64,000 nucleotides of DNA from Papaver somniferum (lineage: Eukaryota; Streptophyta; Magnoliopsida; Ranunculales; Papaveraceae): NCBI RefSeq assembly GCF_003573695.1, contig NC_039368.1, forward strand, positions 77,948,374 through 78,012,373. Direction: 5' to 3'. Each line of letters opens with the position of its first letter. The first letter of the stretch is position 1. Made by a program: the position numbers and the translations under genes. Below are positions 45,260 to 54,423 of this stretch, piece by piece. The notes under the pieces were generated by a model that did not search any database, had not been told where the DNA came from, and saw nothing but the letters and a program-made list of their open reading frames with translations.

Positions 45260-45888
45260 AGTGGTTTTTTACTTGAACTAGTATTGAACTTTTTCAAGTC
45301 ATCTTCCAACATCTTGATTTTATCAAGAGCAGCAGCTAAATCAGCCTCAAGGCGTTTTTCTCGAGCGAGACAAGCACTTTCTCTGTCATCAAAACTAATT
45401 TGTCGAGAGTTAAACCTTGCTTTAGATTCTGCAAGTTTCTCTTCCAACAAAAAGTACTTTTGATAAAGATTATCACATTCAAGTGACTTCATACGTAGGT
45501 TTTCCTCAGAATCCTTTAGGATCGATTCGTTAGAACGATTCGAAAAATAAAAACCTGCGTAACATCTTCTCAATTTCTTGTTTTCTCGACAGAGAGGAGT
45601 CAGGAGAGGTGAGACATTAGAAGTTGTAATCTTCTTCATCTTCCACGAATCCAAAAACTTAACATACTCTGAGACTTCCTCATCAACATCTCTATCAATA
45701 TTTGAATCACCTTCATCAGAAAGTTCATCCAACTGTTCTTCTAAGAGAGTTTCCCAATCAACAATTTTTATATCAAGAGAATGTTTATATATTGACTTAG
45801 ATGTGATAGTTCTCTCAGGTGAATCCAATCTTTTAGAATCATCTGGTAATTTCTGAACTGGTACGTTATTAGAGATAGACTCGTCCAT
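45253..45888 (-). CDS. Gag N-terminal part, coiled coil (element B)
   Basis: A 211-codon frame starting about 50 bp after the primer site. It is acidic in the middle (LDELSDEGDSNIDRDVDEE) and has a long heptad-rich coiled coil near the C terminus (about residues 130-200, EEKLAESKARFN ... LAAALDKIKMLEDDLKKFN). Element A has the counterpart at 19384-25100. I see no canonical UBN2 gag block, so part of the capsid may be deleted in this non-autonomous line. It ends in TAG at 45253-45255, overlapping the next frame. Confidence 0.65.
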   Translation of the reverse strand: MDESISNNVPVQKLPDDSKRLDSPERTITSKSIYKHSLDIKIVDWETLLEEQLDELSDEGDSNIDRDVDEEVSEYVKFLDSWKMKKITTSNVSPLLTPLCRENKKLRRCYAGFYFSNRSNESILKDSEENLRMKSLECDNLYQKYFLLEEKLAESKARFNSRQISFDDRESACLAREKRLEADLAAALDKIKMLEDDLKKFNTSSSKKPLC

Positions 45889-45938
45889 AATCAGATCACT
45901 ACAAACACAGACTTATAAGGTCTTTAACGTATTTTCCT

Positions 45939-45950
45939 GCTCTGATACCA
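45939..45950 (-). other. Primer binding site of element B
   Basis: On the minus strand this reads TGGTATCAGAGC, the exact Copia site for initiator Met-tRNA, two bases from the LTR end at 45953. Confidence 0.9.
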
Positions 45951-45952
45951 AT

Positions 45953-48410
45953 TGAAAAGGTGGGGGGTCTAACAACACCACCCAATATTTCGCTTAGCAA
46001 TCTGTATGGACTAACTCCGAATCAACTAGACAGTCAGACTCAATCTAGGTAAAAGTATCTCAAGGAGTTAATATCTCTCTCTTGTTTTGATTTACTCGAG
46101 CTAATAGAAATCAACGAGTCTTCAATCAAACACAAGGAATAACTTGGATGGTACCAAAGACCAAAGACCAATATCCAAGAATCAATTAATGAAAATCAAC
46201 AACCTAAGGTTGGATATTCTAATTGATGATCTAAACGCACACCTGTATTATTTCAATTATAAAGATAAAACAATATAATGCGGAAACAGAAATAACACAT
46301 ATACCAGAATTTTGTTAACGAGGAAACCACAAATGCAGAAAATCCCGGGACCTAGTCCATATTGAACACACACTGTATTCAGCCGCTACATACACTAGCC
46401 TACTCAAAGATAACTTCCGACTGGACTGTAGTTGAACCCCAATCAGTATCCCACTGATCCAAGGTACAGTTGTACTCCATATGCCTCTAATCACAGCAGG
46501 ATACTGCGCACTTGATTCCCTTAGCTGATCTCACCCACAACTAATAGTTGCTACGACCCAAAAGCGCAGGCTTTGAAAATAAACAAATCTGTCTCATACA
46601 GACAAGTCGATCAAAGGATCAATCTGTCTCCCACAGATAAACCGTAAAAGGTTTTGTTCCGTCTTTTGATAATAATCAAGGTGAACGGGAAAAAATTGAT
46701 AATCCGGTCTTATATTCCCGAAGAACAACCTAGGGTTATCAATCACCTCAAAACAATCTTAATTGTATGGTAGAGAAACAAGATGTTGCGGAATCACAAA
46801 CAATGAGACGAAGATGTTTGTGATTACTTTTTATATCTTGCCTATCGGAGATATCAATCTCAAGCCAATCAATCTGATTTTACTCGTACGATAGAAGATG
46901 CGAGATCAGATCACACAACTACGATAAAAGTAGTATGTATGGCTTCACAATCCCAATGAAGTCTTTAAGTCGTTAACCTAGTTTTAGAAGAAGAAAACCA
47001 AAGGTTAAGGAGAACCGACTCTAGTATGCAAACTAGTATCACACGTAAGGTGTGGGGATTAGTTTTGCACAGATTCTAGAGTTCTCCTTTTATAGTATTT
47101 AAAATCAGGGTTTGCAATTAAGTTACCTTGGTAACAAAGCAATCAATATCCACCGTTAGATAAAAACCTGATTTAGATTCAAGCTAATATTTCTCAACCG
47201 TTAGATAGAAAACTTAGCTTGTTATACACACTTGACAATGCACGCTTCTAGGTTTGTTAACTGTATCCAAACGTATGCGCTTGTTGGTTCAACAATAGTT
47301 AACCAAATGGTTAGCCATATAAAAATTCCATATCAACCATGTTCTTCTTCACCATAACTAGTTCAAATGACTTCACATGGACTAGTTAGAGAGTTGCTCA
47401 ATTGCAAGGAAATCTCATGTACTACACAAGACACAATTGAAGCAAAGATGATTTGATTCACTCGAATCGGTTCATGAACTTTTATAGCCACGGTTTGCAA
47501 ACTGCATTCCTTAGTCTTTTTAAGTTTAAGTTCAGAAATCATCTTCAGATATATAACCTTCTCAAGTTCGCAGACTAGGTTCGCGGACTTAGGTTACCGG
47601 GCAGAGTTTACAAACTCCAGCATAAATTATCGGGTATGAGAACTTCGCCATTTCGTGAACTGGGTTCGCGGACTTAGCTTCACGCAAGTAGTTTGTCAAC
47701 TCCAGCAGAAATTCTCGGGTTTGAGAACTTCGGCAGTTCGCGGACTAAGTTTGCGGACTTGGCTCACGCCATTCTTCCGGTTCTCTTGATCAACAAAGTT
47801 CGCAAACTTTGGTTCAAGGAATATGACTTATACATAAATGTGTTTCCACAACAATGCTTATGTCCACCATTGGTTATGTAATCTAAACTCTCATTTCAAT
47901 CATTGAAACATTCTTAGAGGACGTTATACAGTTGTTACACCATTTCTCGTCAAAGCAATTTTCAAGATGATTGAAACATATCATGACTTTCGTCACATGG
48001 TAAAGATAAACTTGGTTAAAGCGAAAAGCTTACCAACTCATATTTCGAGATATAGATAGGCGAGGTATACTCGGCTCGAAATACCAAATGTGTATAATCA
48101 AAGTCTATATATATAGCATACGACTTCTTGTCTCAAAGATTAGGAGATAGAGTAGATAGACTTTTGAGTGATAGATAATTTCAAGTCTTCACATACCTTT
48201 TTGTCGAGAAGTTCCACCGGTTCCTTGAGTAGTTCTTCTACTTGTATGATGAATCGCCATGAAGTCCTTGAACTCAACTACAATTTCTATCCTAGTCCGA
48301 GACTTAGCTATAATAGACTAGAAATCAAGACTTATAGTTTTGATCACTAACATTGACAAACATGCTTGAGATAGCAACGCATGCGAGTTCGACCGAGAAA
48401 TGCTCTAACA
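45953..48410 (-). repeat. 5' LTR of element B (2458 bp)
   Basis: Partner of 31833-34275 with substitutions and small indels along its length. Palindromic module at 47560-47810. The TATA region reads ACTATAAAAGG on the minus strand (near 47092). Bounded by the GTAGC duplication at 48411-48415. Confidence 0.88.
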
Positions 48411-48415
48411 GTAGC

Positions 48416-49018
48416 ATCTCTTGGTTGTGGGTGAGATCAGCTAAGGGAATCAAGTCCGTAGTATCCTGTTGGGATCAGAGACGTAAGGAACGTAACTGTA
48501 CTTTGAATCAGTGTGAGAATGATTAGGGTTCAACTATAGTTCAGTCCGAAGTTCATTGGTAGTAGGCTAGTGTCTGTAGCGGCTTAATACGGTGTGGTGT
48601 TCAAACTGGACTAGGTCCCGGGGTTTTTCTGCATTTGCGGTTTTCCTCGTTAACAAAATTCTGGTTTCTGTGTTATTTCTTTTCCATATTATATTTTTTT
48701 ATAATTGAAAGATCACAGGTTATACGTTGAATCGATCAATTGGGATATCCAACCTTTGGTTGTTGATTGAAATTGATTGATCCTTGAACACTGGTCTTTG
48801 GTACCGTTCAAGTTACTACTCTTATATTCAATCGGGCTCACAAATTTCTATTTGTTGTTGCAGATTGAATTGAGAGATAGAGATATAAACTCTTTGATAT
48901 ACTTTTCTAAATATTGTGTCTGACTGTCTAGTTGATTCTCTTTAAAGTATATTGGAGTAAGTCCTCTCAGATTGCCAAACGAATTGTTTGGTATGGTTGT
49001 TGTACCCCCGCATTTTCA
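48416..49018 (+). repeat. Related LTR (subfamily 3), right part
   Basis: Continuation of 30532-31832 after element B. The junction resumes the text TGGGTCGTAGC | ATCTCTTGGTTGTGG, as in the uninterrupted LTR at 18711. It ends CCCGCATTTTCA at 49018. Confidence 0.75.
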
Positions 49019-49171
49019 ATGATTATTATAGATTCTGTTAGGCAGGAGTTAAGGGCTTTATTTTGTATTTTCTTAGTTTCAGTAGCTCTTTTTTTGGTAC
49101 TTGTTTTTTAAGTGTAGTTTGGTCCTTTGATTTGGAATTTAATAATCAAATGATTTAGCAAAAAAAAAAAA
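49019..49171 (+). mobile_element. Short LINE or retroposed 3' end with poly-A
   Basis: About 150 bp of unrelated sequence ending in a run of 12 A (49160-49171), between the end of one LTR and the truncated start of another. T-rich text before the A tail resembles plant L1 3' ends. No target duplication was identified, so the type is uncertain. Confidence 0.4.
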
Positions 49172-51619
49172 TCTCCTATTTGAGACAAAAGTCGTATAGC
49201 TATATAGACTTCGATTATACATATTTGATATTTCGAGCTGAGTTTAACTCGCTTACATATTTCTCGAAATATGTGGTTCTAATCTTTCGCTTTAACCAAG
49301 TTCATCTTATATTCTTGACGAAAGTCAAAAGATGATAATGTGAAAATCTCCTTGTAACATCTTACATGATTTATGTAAGACAGTCATTTGATGTAGAATC
49401 ACAATGTTTCTTATTGATCATTCGATCACTTGAAAATTGCTTTGAAGCTAACAGTTTGTGCGAGATAGCTATTGTCGTCTTCTAAGAATGTTCCAATGAT
49501 TGAAATGGGAGTTTGGAACAAATAAGCATGATTGGATATAACACAGTATGTGTACTTGTACGCTAACTGTTGCAAGTTATTCCAAGTCTGAGAACCATAG
49601 TGTGCATACCTGTATGCGTACTGGTTGGTTAATGAAAGTCCGGAAACTTAGTATGCATGCCTGTATGCGTACTGGCATGAGTTTCAAGTTCCGGAAATTC
49701 AAATCAGTTTGGAAGTTATACGTACCCGTCCTCATACTAGAGAACCCAAACTTAGTCTGACCAGTTAGGTATGCGTACCCATATACATACTTGAGTAGGT
49801 TATGTTCTAAAATCAGTTTGTTCATGAACTAATACATTTATATAATAAGGAATGCAATCTTTTGCAAACTGTGGCTATAATGTTCATGAATTGATTCAAG
49901 TGAATCAAAATCGATTTTTCTTCAATTGTGTCTTGTATACTTCTATGAGAATATAAACAATTGAACAACTCTAGAACTAGTTTCATTTGAGTCATTTGAA
50001 CTAGTTATGGTTAAGATGAATAAGGTTGATATGAAAGTATTCATATGGATAAGTCTGTTTAACTATTGTTCAGCCAATAAATGTGTACACGTTTAGGTAC
50101 AGTTACTCATATCTAAATGAAGTCACTCTTCGTTTGTGTGTAACAAGCTAAGTTTGATCTAACGGTTGAAAGATATTATCTTGAGTCTTATCAGGTTTTC
50201 ATGTAACGGTGAATATTGAATGCTTTGTTACCAAGGTAACATTGATTGCAAACCCTGATTTGAAGACTATATAAGGGATAACTCTAGCAACTTAGAAACA
50301 TAATCCCCACACCTCCTTTGTGATACTAGATGCGACTATGGTCGATTATCCTTTAACCTTAGGTTTTTCCAAAACCCAGTAGGTTAAATACTTAAAGACT
50401 TCATTGGGATTGTGAAGCCGGATCCAACTATTTTCTATGTATTTGCTTGTTCAGATCTTGCTGTTTTCTATCGTATTGAGTACTATCTTCTCTAATATTT
50501 TCTCAAGATTTAATCTCCGATAGGCAAGATAAAAAGTAGTCACAAACATCTTCGTCTCATTGTTTGTGATTCCACAATATCTTGTTTCGCTACCATACGA
50601 TTAATATTATTATGAGATGATTGATATTACTAGGCTGTTCTTCGTCTCATCGTTTGTGAGATGATTGATCTTGTTTTTTTGTATCGTATTGAGTACTATC
50701 TTCTCTAAGATTTTCTCAAGATTTAATCTCCGATAGGCAAGATAAAAAGTAGTCATAAACATTTGTCTCATCGTTTGTGATTCCACAATATCTTGTTTTG
50801 CTACCATACCATTAAGATTATTGTGAGATGATTGATATTACTAGGCTGTTCTTTGGGAATACAAGTCCGGTGTATTAATTAGTTCCTGTTCACCTTGATT
50901 TATCAAAAGACGGAACAAAACTCGTGGGTATATTTGTGAGAGACAAATTTATCTATTCAATAGACTTTTCTGTGTGAGACAGATTGGTTTATCAAGTTTT
51001 CAACTTTGGGTCGTAGCAACTCTTAGTTGTGGGTAAGATCAGCTAAGGGAATCAAGTGCGCAGAATCCAGCATGGTTCTAGAGGCGCAAGGAACGCGAAT
51101 GTACCTTGATCAGTGTGAGATTGGTTAGGGCTCAACTACATTCCAGGCCGAAGTTAACTTGGAGTAGGCTACTGTCTGTAGCGGCTTAATACAGTGTGGT
51201 GTTCAAATCTAGACTAGGTCCTTGGATTTTTCTGCATTTGCGGTTTCCTCGTTAACAAAATTGCTGGTGTCTGTGTTATTTCTTTTCCGCATTATATTTT
51301 CTATATAATTAAAATATCACAGGTTATGCGTAAGTTCAATCAATTGTGAATCCAACCTTTGGTTGTTGATTAAATTGATTGACACTTGGATATTGGTTTT
51401 TGATACCGTCCAAGTTATTTCTTATATTCAATCGGGCTCGCAAATTCCTATTTGTTTGATTGCAGATTTAATTGAGAAATAGAGATATAACTCTTGGATA
51501 TACTTTTCTTAAAATTGGGTCTGACTGTCTAGTTGATTCTCTTGAAAGTATATTGGAGTTAGTCCATACAGAATGCTAAGCAAAATATTAGGTGTGGTTG
51601 TTAGACCCCCACTTTTTCA
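49172..51619 (+). repeat. A-family LTR lacking its first ~255 bp
   Basis: Picks up the LTR at CTCCTATTTGAGACAAAAGTCG and follows it to CCCACTTTTTCA at 51619. Palindromic GTATGC module at 49545-49800; TATA at 50268. An internal tandem duplication (about 50465-50640 and 50680-50855) repeats the segment TTTAATCTCCGATAGGCAAG to GCTGTTCTT. No primer site follows, so it is a 3' or solo LTR remnant. Confidence 0.8.
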
Positions 51620-51950
51620 AATATCAATGTGATGGCAAAAGACATCATCGCGCTAAGATAGTCGAAGTTAGGGGATTCATTAGTTGTTGTCCATTATGTA
51701 ATACTAGATGTCATCCACTATGTAAATGCGTATATAAGGGACAATAGTGTATCGTAAAAGGGGTTATATTGAGAGATATCTTGAGAGGAAAGTCTTGAGT
51801 AATCTAAGTTACGATTAGTGAGAAAACTTAATCTCTAATATCATCATCTAAATAACATCATAAGTTTATTTTTGTATGTTTTGGTTATTCTTGAGAGTTC
51901 TTTACTAGAGTGTACTGTGGGGTTTCCTGCAGCAACATTTTGGCGCATAG
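51620..51950 (+). repeat. 3' end of a Gypsy-type LTR plus primer site
   Basis: A TATA box (GTATATAAGGGAC, about 51731) is followed by about 200 bp and then GCAGCAACA | TTTTGGCGC at 51935. An LTR ending in CA directly followed by TTTTGGCGC is typical for plant Ty3/Gypsy elements. The left part of this LTR is missing, cut by the A-family LTR. Confidence 0.5.
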
Positions 51951-51952
51951 AA

Positions 51953-52252
51953 TCAGCTTGGAGGAATAAGAGGATTTATTCTCACCTGTATAGTCTTTTC
52001 TAAAGATGGCTTGAGTTCATAAATTTCATCATTTTTTCTCTCAGTTTGATTATGTTTATTCGCAGAACTATCCTTATTGAAACAACTTGGAGGAGTAAGA
52101 GGATTTATCCTCACCTGCGAGTCATTACTATTGGAAAGATCATGTTTATTCGCAGAACTATCCTTATTCTTTGCAGGAGATTCTTTCGCAGCATGAGGCT
52201 CAGTTATAGGATTTTCAATGGGAGGAACCTCAATAGCAGGAGATTCTAGCAT
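51953..52252 (-). CDS. Pro/Lys-rich ORF with internal duplication, unknown
   Basis: A 99-codon frame on the minus strand with two copies of a QVRINPL(T/I)PPS ... KDSSANKH unit, reflecting a ~125-bp tandem DNA duplication (51955-52080 and 52081-52172). It is rich in Pro, Lys, Ser and Asn, with no domain recognised. It lies just after a Gypsy primer site but on the opposite strand. Some Tat-lineage elements carry antisense ORFs, but a disordered gag fragment of a minus-strand element is as likely. Confidence 0.3.
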   Translation of the reverse strand: MLESPAIEVPPIENPITEPHAAKESPAKNKDSSANKHDLSNSNDSQVRINPLTPPSCFNKDSSANKHNQTERKNDEIYELKPSLEKTIQVRINPLIPPS

Positions 52253-52836
52253 AGGACTTCATTTGTGGAAGAATAAACTTTGGAAACTTCATTAGCAAGG
52301 CGGAGAGGAATATTTGGAGTAGGTGATTTCCCTTTTTTCTTCATAGGAGGATTTTGGACACTTGATAATCCCCAATGGTAGCAAGAACTAAATTCACGTT
52401 TATAACAACTTTAGGAACGAGATGTTGTCTCTTAACCTTTGGCTGAGATAAAGTCTCCTTGCCAGCACCAATCTTTGAAATCCAAAACAGATAAGAAACA
52501 GAGGCAACAATATTGTTTCTTCAACAAAGCGATGTAGTATTTTTTACTCATTTTGTTTCCGAAGTTTGTCTCTTGCGAGAACCCTTTTTCTGTGGACGAG
52601 ATTCAATACCATCAAACTTAAAATAGCAAAAATTCAATCACATCGCATGGCAAATTACATTATCAGGATTACTTAAAATAGGAAATGAGGATGCGAAGTC
52701 GAGAAAATTACATTATCAGGATTTTCATGCCAGTGAAAAGACTAAGGACTGTACACTTCAACTTGATGACCTTTATCGGGACCTAGGCGAGTATATCCAT
52801 CATCAATTTTTCCCCAAACAAAGGTACCTTCAAGGA

Positions 52837-53184
52837 TCAAGGAAATCGCATCCAAGTTTCATCACTAGAAAAGTGAAGATTGGAGTGCATGTTTCTGTAA
52901 AAATCAACATCGTCCATAAGCTTGTCCTCCTTTTCAATCATTATTGATCGGTTAAAGCGAATACCCCAACGCGATTCTTTGTGAGAGACAAAATGATAAG
53001 TATATTGTTTGAAGAAGGGATCGACAATATTGTCCTTAGGGTTGTAGGGTTTAGCTAAAGCAGGGAGTGTAGAACGACGTTCACCTGATGCGCGAAGAGA
53101 GAACTCAAGGAAAATGTGAATGGCATTACTGCGTAATTGAACACTCCTCGTTGTTGTATATGGGGAAAAATGATTTGCTGGTTT
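52837..53184 (-). CDS. Unknown open stretch of 115 codons, no start seen
   Basis: Open on the minus strand from TAA (53185-53187) to TGA (52837-52839) with a protein-like composition. It contains blocks such as LPALAKPYNPKDNIVDPFF, YTYHFVSHKESRWGIRF and DDVDFYRNMHSNLHF. In another frame just after the stop comes FVWGKIDDGYTRLGPDKGHQ, which looks like its continuation after a frameshift. I do not recognise the family. The surrounding LTR pieces suggest a retrotransposon internal region, and it may be a spliced exon. Confidence 0.35.
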   Translation of the reverse strand, partial: KPANHFSPYTTTRSVQLRSNAIHIFLEFSLRASGERRSTLPALAKPYNPKDNIVDPFFKQYTYHFVSHKESRWGIRFNRSIMIEKEDKLMDDVDFYRNMHSNLHFSSDETWMRFP

Positions 53185-54423
53185 TTACGGAATTGAGGAG
53201 ATGACCGTGTGGAGACTCCTTGAACCGAGCAAATGCTCAACCTCACAGAGATGCACTGCAAGAAGGGAGTGCTTTAAGTTCGAGAGATCAATCTGTAGGA
53301 CTCCGGATTAAACCAAGACAATGGCCGTTCCAGAGTCAATTCGGTCACAAGAGAGGATGGGTCGATCTGTAGGAGGGAAGCTGAGAAATGTGTGAGATCA
53401 ATGGTGATCAAAGATTGTAGGTGTGTTGGGTATTGTGCGTGAAGAAATAAAATAAGTTCTGATTGATTGAATTTGCTCTGTTGAGAGTAATTGCTCAGAG
53501 GTTGAGTTGTTAATCTCGTGTTGTCTGCTTTGACGAGAGATTGTCTTGTTCTTTCAATCATGATTCATAGACTTATTTATATTGCCAGAATTGTAAACAC
53601 CTTGATCCCATGAAGTGTGACATTTGCTGGAGTCAAAGAGTGGGGAAGTGGGGAAATCGTGTCAAAAACAGTTTCTCATCGTGCAGAGACTTGGTTAATT
53701 TTCCACCCACTACTTTGCTAACTCCTCCAACTGATTGCACGACTTGCTCACATTATCATCGTGTGTATGAACACACGTTCCGTAGGCCGCCAGACCAAAA
53801 CCCTAGTTATTATACCCCCATATGACATGATTGACATCTCGTGGTTTTAGTCAGTCAGTTGCTGACTTCATGGAACGATGAGTCCTTGTATTGCTGAGTT
53901 GAACGTGATTTGCAAATGTTCTGAAACTCACGAATTGAACGTGTCGTTTGGACAGAGGTATAATTCTCGAATAAATGTTGCTAGCTAAAGTGATCAAATA
54001 TTGTTCTGAGTCGTTGAATATTGATAGTTGAACCAATATTCCTTGATCTGAGCAAATATTGCTCATCTGATCATATGTTGCTCGTTTGATGAATTATTGA
54101 ATGTTAATAGTTGAACCAATATTCTTTGGTGTGAGAAAATGTTGCTCGTTTGAGGAATCATTGGTAACATGACCAAGATAAATATTAATTCAAAATACCG
54201 GCAGATGAACCGAGTATAATTAATTGAGTGTTGATCATGGGATCAACATAAAATAGTTAGCGTTTGAATATGGAATTATGAACCTTGGATTCGAAACCCT
54301 AATTTTAATCAATTGCTGAATTGATGATTTATTGAAAACCGTTCATGATATGAAGGAGGGACCGGCTACATGGGATGATGAATCGACCGTGTATCTCCCA
54401 GATGCTCAAGTGAGAAAAATACC

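Larger units (their letters stand above)
31833..48410 (-). mobile_element. Sirevirus-like Copia element B (gag-only), holding C2
   Basis: Complete minus-strand element: 5' LTR 45953-48410, primer site 45939-45950 (TGGTATCAGAGC on the minus strand), gag frames 44399-45888, non-coding 3' region, polypurine tract 34276-34287, 3' LTR 31833-34275. It is flanked by an exact 5-bp duplication GTAGC (31828-31832 and 48411-48415), with the interrupted LTR resuming on the other side. Without C2 it is 9.0 kb. It lacks protease, integrase, reverse transcriptase and RNase H. Its two LTRs differ visibly more than those of C2. Confidence 0.92.

Noticed and set aside
34276..45950. Search for pol domains (YVDD, DTG, integrase HHCC) in elements A, B and C2
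   Set aside because: I found none in either orientation by reading the frames. Only the LINEs contain reverse transcriptase motifs.
16868..49018. One single 32-kb retrotransposon with paired outer LTRs
   Set aside because: The flanks 16863-16867 (CTTTA) and 49019-49023 (ATGAT) do not match, and the 3' side changes LTR subfamily at 30532, so the outer pair is not one clean insertion.
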